Shown here in pieces: positions 17,198 to 23,513 of a DNA stretch of 23,513 bases (positions are counted from its first letter, which is position 1; the number at the start of each line of letters is the position of its first letter). The notes under the pieces are model-generated. The model searched no databases and was not told where the DNA came from. It saw nothing but the letters and a program-made list of their open reading frames with translations. The position numbers and the translations under genes are program-made. This DNA comes from WHTB01 sp050699035 (GTDB taxonomy: Bacteria; Actinomycetota; Actinomycetes; Propionibacteriales; Nocardioidaceae): NCBI GenBank assembly GCA_050699035.1, contig JBOHDE010000034.1, positions 1-23,513 of the forward strand. The letters are read 5' to 3'.

Positions 17198-18538
17198 ATG
17201 ACCAGACCCACCCCCGTGAGCGGGTTCCCCGAGCTGCTGCCGGCGCAGCGCAACGCCGAGCTGGCGGTCATCGAGCGCCTGCGTACGACGTTCGAGCTGC
17301 ACGGCTTCGCCAACATCGAGACCCGTGCCGCCGAGCCGCTCGACGTGCTCCTGCGCAAGGGGGAGATCGACAAGGAGGTCTACGTCCTGCGGCGGCTGCA
17401 GTCGGACGACGATGCCTCCGACTCCGGCCTCGGTCTGCACTACGACCTGACCGTGCCGTTCGCCCGCTACGTGCTGGAGCACGCCGGCAAGCTCGAGTTT
17501 CCCTTCCGGCGTTACCAAATCCAGAAGGCGTGGCGTGGTGAACGGCCGCAGGAGGGACGCTTCCGCGAGTTCACCCAGGCCGACATCGACGTGGTGATGA
17601 AGGACGAGCTACCGTTCCACTTCGACGTCGAGGTGGCCCGGGTGATGGCGGAGGCACTGTCGACGTTGCCGCTGCCACCGCTGTCGCTGCGGGTCAACAA
17701 CCGCAAGCTGATCGAGGGCTTCTACCGCGGCATCGGTGCGGCCGACCCGGCGACGGTGATCCGGATCATCGACAAGCTCGACAAGCTGGCCGCCGACCAG
17801 GTCGCCGCGCTGCTGGTGACCGACGCCGCACTGAGCGAGGAGCAGGCCAAGCAGTGTCTGGCGCTGGCCGACATCAGCGCGACGGACACGTCGTTCGTCG
17901 CCCAGGTCCGTGCGCTCGGTGTCGAGCACGAGCTGCTCGACGCCGGCCTCGCCGAGCTGGCGGCCGTGATCGAGGGGTGCGCGCCGGCGAACAACGACCG
18001 GTTCACGGTGGAGGCCAGCCTGAGCCTGGCCCGTGGCCTCGACTACTACACCGGCACGGTCTTCGAGATCTACATGCAGGGGTACGAGTCGCTCGGCTCG
18101 GTCGGCGGAGGCGGGCGCTATGACGCGCTGGCGACTGACGGCCGGACGACGTACCCCGGTGTCGGGATCTCGTTCGGCATCTCCCGTACCCTCGTGCCGC
18201 TGATCGGCCGCGGCCTGCTGACCAGCACCCGGTCGGTGCCGTCGGCCGTACTCGTGGCCTTGGCAGACGAGGACTCGCGTGGAACCAGCGACGACGTCGC
18301 ACGACAGCTGCGGGCGCGCGGCATCCCCGCCGAGGTCGCCGCGAGCGCGCAGAAGTACGGCCGGCAGATCCGGTACGCCGACCGCCGTGGCATCCCGTAC
18401 GTGTGGTTCGCCGGAGACACCGGTCACGAAGTGAAGGACATCCGTTCGGGTGACCAGGTGGCGGCCGACCCCGCGACCTGGACCCCGCCCGCCGAAGACC
18501 TGCGCCCGCAGGTGACCAGCAAGGAGCAAGACCAGTGA
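17198..18538 (+). CDS. hisS: Histidyl-tRNA synthetase
   Basis: HisRS charges tRNA-His in the cytosol. The 446-residue product is class II, with motif 2 in QKAWRGERPQEGRFREFTQADIDV, the histidine-binding ARGLDYYTGTVFEIY, GGGGRYD and the C-terminal anticodon-binding domain. Its N-terminus (GFPELLPAQ) and the segment LHYDLTVPFARYV differ from the LRPEGTA type of common bacterial HisRS. They look more like the eukaryotic/archaeal-type segment LRYDLTVPFARY. The ATG lies 1 base after the MBL stop, and the stop overlaps the aspS start (GTGA). Confidence 0.94.
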   Translation: MTRPTPVSGFPELLPAQRNAELAVIERLRTTFELHGFANIETRAAEPLDVLLRKGEIDKEVYVLRRLQSDDDASDSGLGLHYDLTVPFARYVLEHAGKLEFPFRRYQIQKAWRGERPQEGRFREFTQADIDVVMKDELPFHFDVEVARVMAEALSTLPLPPLSLRVNNRKLIEGFYRGIGAADPATVIRIIDKLDKLAADQVAALLVTDAALSEEQAKQCLALADISATDTSFVAQVRALGVEHELLDAGLAELAAVIEGCAPANNDRFTVEASLSLARGLDYYTGTVFEIYMQGYESLGSVGGGGRYDALATDGRTTYPGVGISFGISRTLVPLIGRGLLTSTRSVPSAVLVALADEDSRGTSDDVARQLRARGIPAEVAASAQKYGRQIRYADRRGIPYVWFAGDTGHEVKDIRSGDQVAADPATWTPPAEDLRPQVTSKEQDQ

Positions 18539-20322
18539 TCCGCAGCCATCAGGCCGGCACCCTGCGCGCCGAGCACGTCGGCCAGACCGTCACACTGGCG
18601 GGCTGGGTGGCGCGACGGCGCGACCACGGCGGGGTGGCGTTCATCGACCTTCGCGACGCCAGCGGGCTGGTGCAGGTGGTGATCCGTGACGAGCAGGTCG
18701 CGCACCCGCTGCGCTCGGAGTTCTGTCTCCAGGTCGTCGGCGAGGTCGGCAAGCGGCCGAGCGGCAACGAGAACCCCCAGCTGGCCAGCGGTGAGATCGA
18801 GGTCGTCGCCGCCGAGGTCGAGGTGCTCTCCGAGTCGGCGCCGCTGCCGTTCCCGATCGAGGAGCGTCACACCACGCCGGTCAGCGAGGAGGTGCGGTTC
18901 AAGCATCGATACCTCGACCTGCGCCGCACTGCCCCGGCCGCTGCGATTCGCCTGCGCAGCAAGGTAAACAAGGCCGCCCGTGACGTACTCGCGGAGCACG
19001 ACTTCGTCGAGGTGGAGACGCCGACGCTGACCCGGTCCACGCCCGAGGGTGCCCGGGACTTCCTGGTGCCCGCCCGGCTGCGGCCCGGCTCCTGGTACGC
19101 CCTCCCGCAGAGTCCGCAGCTGTTCAAGCAGCTGCTGATGGTGTCGGGGCTCGAACGCTACTTCCAGATCGCCCGCTGCTACCGCGACGAGGACTTCCGC
19201 GCCGACCGGCAGCCCGAGTTCACCCAGCTCGACGTCGAGATGAGCTTTGTCGACCAGGACGACGTGATTGCGCTCAGCGAGGAGATCCTGGTCGCGCTGT
19301 GGAAGCTCGTCGGGCATGACGTGCCGACGCCGTTGCCGCGGATCACCTACGCCGAGGCGATGGCTCGGTTCGGCAGCGACAAGCCTGACCTGCGGATGGG
19401 CCAGGAGCTGGTCGACTGCACCGCGTTCTTCGCCGACACGCCGTTCCGGGTGTTCCAGGCGCCCTACGTCGGGGCCGTGGTGATGCCGGGCGGCGCCGAC
19501 CAGCCGCGCCGCCAGCTCGATGGCTGGCAGGACTGGGCCAAGCAGCGCGGGGCGAAAGGGCTCGCGTTCGTGCTGGTCGGCGACGACGGCGAGCTCGGCG
19601 GCCCGATCGCCAAGAACCTCTCCGAGTCGGAGCGGTCCGGCCTCGTCGACCACGTCGGCGCGAAGCCCGGCGACTGTGTCTTCTTCGCCGCCGGCCCGGT
19701 CAAGTCGTCGCGGGCGCTGCTCGGTGCGGCCCGGCTCGAGATCGGGCGCCGCGGCGGGCTGATCGACGAGTCGGCGTGGTCGTTCGTCTGGGTGGTCGAC
19801 GCGCCGCTGTTCGAGCCGGCCGCCGAGGCGACCGCGCACGGCGACGTCGCGGTCGGCCATGGTGCGTGGACCGCCGTGCATCACGCGTTCACGTCGCCCA
19901 AGCCGGAGAGCGCCGACTCGTTCGACACCGACCCGGAGTCCGCGCTGGCCTACGCGTACGACATCGTCTGCAACGGCAACGAGATCGGCGGCGGGTCCAT
20001 CCGTATCCACCGAGAGGACGTCCAGCGGCGGGTCTTCGCGGTGATGGGGCTGACCGACGAGGAGGCGCAGGAGAAGTTCGGCTTCCTGCTCGACGCGTTC
20101 GAGTTCGGCGCGCCGCCGCACGGTGGTATCGCGTTCGGCTGGGACCGGGTGTGCGCGCTGCTGTCGGGCACCGACTCGATCCGCGACGTCATCGCGTTCC
20201 CCAAGACCGGTGGCGGCTTCGACCCGCTCACCGCGGCGCCGGCACCGATCACGGCCGAGCAGCGCAAGGAAGCAGGCGTCGACGCCCAGCCCGCGGAGCC
20301 GGGTGCGGCCGAGGGTTCCTGA
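18535..20322 (+). CDS. aspS: Aspartyl-tRNA synthetase, bacterial type, likely non-discriminating
   Basis: The 595-residue class II enzyme has the OB-fold anticodon domain (about 1-110, GWVARRRDHGGVAFIDLRD), motif 2 (RCYRDEDFRADRQPEFTQ), the LPQSPQLFKQLLM segment, the bacterial GAD insertion (about 290-415), and motif 3 (GIAFGWDRV). It charges tRNA-Asp. Residue 31 is His (RRRDHGG), as in bacterial AspRS enzymes known to be non-discriminating, while strictly tRNA-Asp-specific enzymes have Leu there. This predicts that it also makes Asp-tRNA-Asn, to be converted by GatCAB. The GTG start overlaps the hisS stop by 4 bases. Confidence 0.96.
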   Translation: MIRSHQAGTLRAEHVGQTVTLAGWVARRRDHGGVAFIDLRDASGLVQVVIRDEQVAHPLRSEFCLQVVGEVGKRPSGNENPQLASGEIEVVAAEVEVLSESAPLPFPIEERHTTPVSEEVRFKHRYLDLRRTAPAAAIRLRSKVNKAARDVLAEHDFVEVETPTLTRSTPEGARDFLVPARLRPGSWYALPQSPQLFKQLLMVSGLERYFQIARCYRDEDFRADRQPEFTQLDVEMSFVDQDDVIALSEEILVALWKLVGHDVPTPLPRITYAEAMARFGSDKPDLRMGQELVDCTAFFADTPFRVFQAPYVGAVVMPGGADQPRRQLDGWQDWAKQRGAKGLAFVLVGDDGELGGPIAKNLSESERSGLVDHVGAKPGDCVFFAAGPVKSSRALLGAARLEIGRRGGLIDESAWSFVWVVDAPLFEPAAEATAHGDVAVGHGAWTAVHHAFTSPKPESADSFDTDPESALAYAYDIVCNGNEIGGGSIRIHREDVQRRVFAVMGLTDEEAQEKFGFLLDAFEFGAPPHGGIAFGWDRVCALLSGTDSIRDVIAFPKTGGGFDPLTAAPAPITAEQRKEAGVDAQPAEPGAAEGS

Positions 20323-20361
20323 CAACCTGTCGCCGTGCGTCGGCCAGGCCTTGTCTTCGGG

Positions 20362-21192
20362 TCATGGCACTAGACCTGCGAGCCCGCGGGTGAGTGCGGC
20401 CAACAAGCTGCGCCGGTGCGGTGAGTCGCGCGGCCACGCCGGACCACCACGCAGGTCGAGCTCCCTGATCAGCAAGTCAGCATCACCGGGCCAGCGCGCG
20501 AGCAGCTCGACAAGCCGGGCCGTCCCGATGGTGGTGGCGACATCGGCACCAAGCAGGTGTGCAGCAGCGTGGGGTATGTCGGTGCCTTCCGCGATCAGGA
20601 TCTCGTTGCCGCTCGGTGTCTCGTACAGGCGGGCGTGGACGTCGGCAGACTCGGCGTACCAGTGCAGGATCAGTGCGAGGTCGGTCGCGTCCTTGGCTTC
20701 GAGCCAGGCGGAACGGTCGAGCCAGGCGCCGACCTTTGCCGCGGCGTAGCCGGCGATGGAAGGAATGCGGATCGTCGTCGTGGGTGAGAGCGTGAGGGGC
20801 AGCGAGTCGGCGAAGATCTCCGCGAACGCCCATACGCTGAGTATTTCGCCGCGCGACGGAGGCTCGACGACTCCTGTCGGTTCCTCGATGTCACCGAAGG
20901 GCAGCACATCGACGTCGACATCGACGATACGGAAGCGGATGCCGGCGTCGCCGACCCGTGGGAACGCTGCGTCCAGGGCGCGGAAGGCATCCCAGGACGA
21001 CAGCGCGAGGGCGAGGTCGAGATCACGGGTTGCTGCGGTCGCGAAGGTGTGGCCCAGCGCGCTGTGCAGGATGTCCCGGCACCACGCCCCGACGACCATC
21101 ACCTCGTCGGGCGATAGCTCCCCTGTGACCGCGAGCGCGGCATCCACGACCCGGGCAACCGGATCGAGGAAGCCGTTAGGAGCCTTGGTCAT
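20362..21192 (-). CDS. AbiEii-type nucleotidyltransferase (probable toxin)
   Basis: This 276-residue protein has the DUF1814/AbiEii-like nucleotidyltransferase core: GAWCRD (residues 35-40), the DxD pair D57/D59 in TRDLDLALAL, and a third acidic strand DVDVDVLPFG (91-100). A helical segment follows with AAKVGAWLDR...AKDATDLALIL, like the Lys/Arg-KD-DL region of AbiEii and MenT toxins. Relatives transfer nucleotides to RNA; mycobacterial MenT enzymes add bases to tRNA 3' ends. Catalytic acids appear intact, so activity is likely but the target is inference. It lies second in the pair and overlaps the upstream antitoxin-like gene by 17 bases. ATG 21192 is chosen; TTG 21201 is an alternative because GGAGGG lies 6 nt before it. 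It converges on aspS with 39 bases between. Confidence 0.86.
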   Translation of the reverse strand: MTKAPNGFLDPVARVVDAALAVTGELSPDEVMVVGAWCRDILHSALGHTFATAATRDLDLALALSSWDAFRALDAAFPRVGDAGIRFRIVDVDVDVLPFGDIEEPTGVVEPPSRGEILSVWAFAEIFADSLPLTLSPTTTIRIPSIAGYAAAKVGAWLDRSAWLEAKDATDLALILHWYAESADVHARLYETPSGNEILIAEGTDIPHAAAHLLGADVATTIGTARLVELLARWPGDADLLIRELDLRGGPAWPRDSPHRRSLLAALTRGLAGLVP

Positions 21193-22162
21193 GTCCAACA
21201 AGGCGGTCCCTCCACTCCTTCGCGACGGTGCGTACTCGCGGGTCGTCACTGGTCAGCAGGTCTGCGTAAACCAACGGCCGCGGAGCCGGGTGCACTCCGT
21301 CCGGGGGAGAGTCACTGCTGTCGGGCGCACGCCAGAACGTGCGACGCACGACGATGTTGGGCGGCCCGTCCGAGCGCCACTTGTTGACGACCGGCAGCCG
21401 AGGGTCGAGTTCCTCGACGTACAGGGTCAGCGTCGCCGGTCGCAGCTGGTCGTCGACGGCGCTCTCGCCCGACAGGAACACACGATGGTCGGCGTTGACC
21501 GTCTGCACGGCGTCGATGTCACCGCGATAGGTCGCGAGTGTGAGCTTCTTGGCAAGGCCGGTTGCGAACGCGGCAGCCCACAGGTCGAGCAGCTCGGCCT
21601 GTGCCGGATGTGCGCGGTCTGGTCCGTACCCGGCCTCCGTCAGCATGATGAGGGTGTTGTGCGCCTGCCCGAGTGAGACACCTGCGGCGTGGGCAAGGGT
21701 GCGCTGGGGCGCTTTCCACAGCTGCGGCCAGGCGAGCAGTGCGAAGGTGACTCGGGCTCGGGCTGTGCTGAACAGGTTGCCTGTGGACGCGTGTGCCGGT
21801 TGGTCGGCTCCGACTGGCCGGCGCTGACCACGGACATCCACCAGAACATCGCCGAACGTGACCCAGGCATTGCCCGCAGTGTCGAGGTACTGGACTCCGG
21901 CTCGACGGAAGGTTTCAGCGGACGTTGGTGCGACGAACGTCGTAAACACGAGTCTCGGCACGTTGGCATCATCGGTGCGGCCCGTGTCGGCCAACTTGAC
22001 GGCCAAGCCGTAGGTCAGGGTGTACTCCTGCGTGGAGGCGCCGCGGGTGAGACGCACGTTGACCGCGTGAGCCCCGCGCCGCGCGGGCAGGGCAGAGCCG
22101 ATCTTGGCGGTCACGCCGAGGTCATCAAGGCGAGCCTTGAAGCGTCTCAGCAGTTCGTCCAT
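21176..22162 (-). CDS. AbiEi-type antitoxin / winged-helix regulator
   Basis: This 328-residue protein matches the AbiEi-family antitoxin pattern of type IV toxin-antitoxin pairs. The signature GVQYLDTAGNAWV (residues 89-101) and DVRGQR (109-114) is typical. A winged-helix DNA-binding domain (about 135-178, ending with LGQAHNTLIMLTEAGY) and a C-terminal domain follow. In known pairs the antitoxin binds its own promoter and blocks the toxin without contact with it. It comes first and is followed by the nucleotidyltransferase with 17 bases overlap, the canonical order. GGAG lies 7 nt before the ATG. The 3' end of the reading frame is complete. Family call is fairly sure, function by inference. 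Confidence 0.86.
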   Translation of the reverse strand: MDELLRRFKARLDDLGVTAKIGSALPARRGAHAVNVRLTRGASTQEYTLTYGLAVKLADTGRTDDANVPRLVFTTFVAPTSAETFRRAGVQYLDTAGNAWVTFGDVLVDVRGQRRPVGADQPAHASTGNLFSTARARVTFALLAWPQLWKAPQRTLAHAAGVSLGQAHNTLIMLTEAGYGPDRAHPAQAELLDLWAAAFATGLAKKLTLATYRGDIDAVQTVNADHRVFLSGESAVDDQLRPATLTLYVEELDPRLPVVNKWRSDGPPNIVVRRTFWRAPDSSDSPPDGVHPAPRPLVYADLLTSDDPRVRTVAKEWRDRLVGHDQGS

Positions 22163-22185
22163 GTCCGACTCCGTTCACAAAACCT

Positions 22186-22227
22186 ACGTGTTCAGAATAA
22201 CTGAACAGATGAGAAAAATGAACACGT
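22186..22227 (-). promoter_or_regulatory. Operator-like inverted repeats and promoter of the AbiE-like pair
   Basis: ACGTGTTCA (22186-22194) and TGAACACGT (22219-22227) form a perfect 9-bp inverted repeat with 24 bases between. Inside, GTTCAG (22190-22195) and CTGAAC (22201-22206) form a tighter dyad around AATAA. A further GTTCAC half-site sits at 22173-22178. On the minus strand a -10 TATTCT (22199-22194) lies in the inner dyad and a weak -35 TTCATT (22222-22217) is 17 bases upstream. This stretch is much richer in A and T than its surroundings. It is where a self-repressing AbiEi would bind. Confidence 0.6.
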
Positions 22228-22272
22228 GGCGGGTTGAGGTCCGCCACCGGCTGGGCCGGGGGCGCCCGCGGG

Positions 22273-22278
22273 TAGGGT
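22273..22278 (+). promoter_or_regulatory. -10 box of a likely leaderless rarA promoter
   Basis: TAGGGT is followed by 6 nt and the GTG start at 22285, the same layout as before pdxT. There is no ribosome binding site. It predicts a leaderless rarA mRNA read away from the AbiE-like pair. Confidence 0.5.
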
Positions 22279-22284
22279 CGCCGG

Positions 22285-23513
<1,229 letters not shown>

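Noticed and set aside
20323..20361. Terminator between aspS and the convergent nucleotidyltransferase gene
   Set aside because: The 39-base spacer shows no stem-loop that stands out from GC-rich background.

Overview
The window comes from a high-GC actinobacterium. GTG starts are frequent, stop/start overlaps (ATGA, GTGA) are common, and -10 boxes follow TANNNT. One site matches the actinobacterial LexA consensus. The gene order pimA - pdxS - pdxT - yebC - ruvCAB - yajC/secD/secF - apt - relA - MBL hydrolase - hisS - aspS - rarA matches the backbone around Rv2610c to Rv2559c of Mycobacterium, as I recall it. Protein style and the small inserted genes suggest a Nocardioides-like propionibacterial relative, but I cannot fix the genus from the sequence alone.

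Layout. 1-944: the end of a PimA-type mannosyltransferase and a small LemA-like membrane protein. 945-1296: a gene-free, repeat-dense spacer. 1297-4177: pdxS and pdxT (PLP synthase) separated by a DUF6891-like gene and a divergent excalibur-domain membrane protein. 4188-7239: yebC, then ruvC-ruvA-ruvB behind a near-perfect SOS box. 7240-7454: a spacer with a very long perfect-to-near-perfect hairpin. 7455-11215: yajC-secD-secF-apt, tightly packed. 11267-13988: the bifunctional (p)ppGpp enzyme Rel and a small membrane protein. 14141-15091: a Tat-exported dienelactone-hydrolase-like protein. 15138-16367 (minus): a DUF349 coiled-coil protein. 16486-20322: MBL hydrolase, hisS and aspS, closely packed. 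20362-22162 (minus): a two-gene AbiEi/AbiEii-type toxin-antitoxin module. 22285-end: rarA, cut by the window edge.

Most of the window is core housekeeping: PIM lipid synthesis, vitamin B6, Holliday junction processing, Sec export, purine salvage, stringent response and tRNA charging. The accessory parts are the AbiE-like islet between aspS and rarA with its AT-rich operator-like promoter, the repeat-rich spacer before pdxS, the 22-bp-stem hairpin after ruvB, and the Tat-exported hydrolase. I found no tRNA, rRNA, CRISPR array, transposase or phage gene. The AbiE-like module is the best candidate for a little-described system, but it belongs to a known general class.
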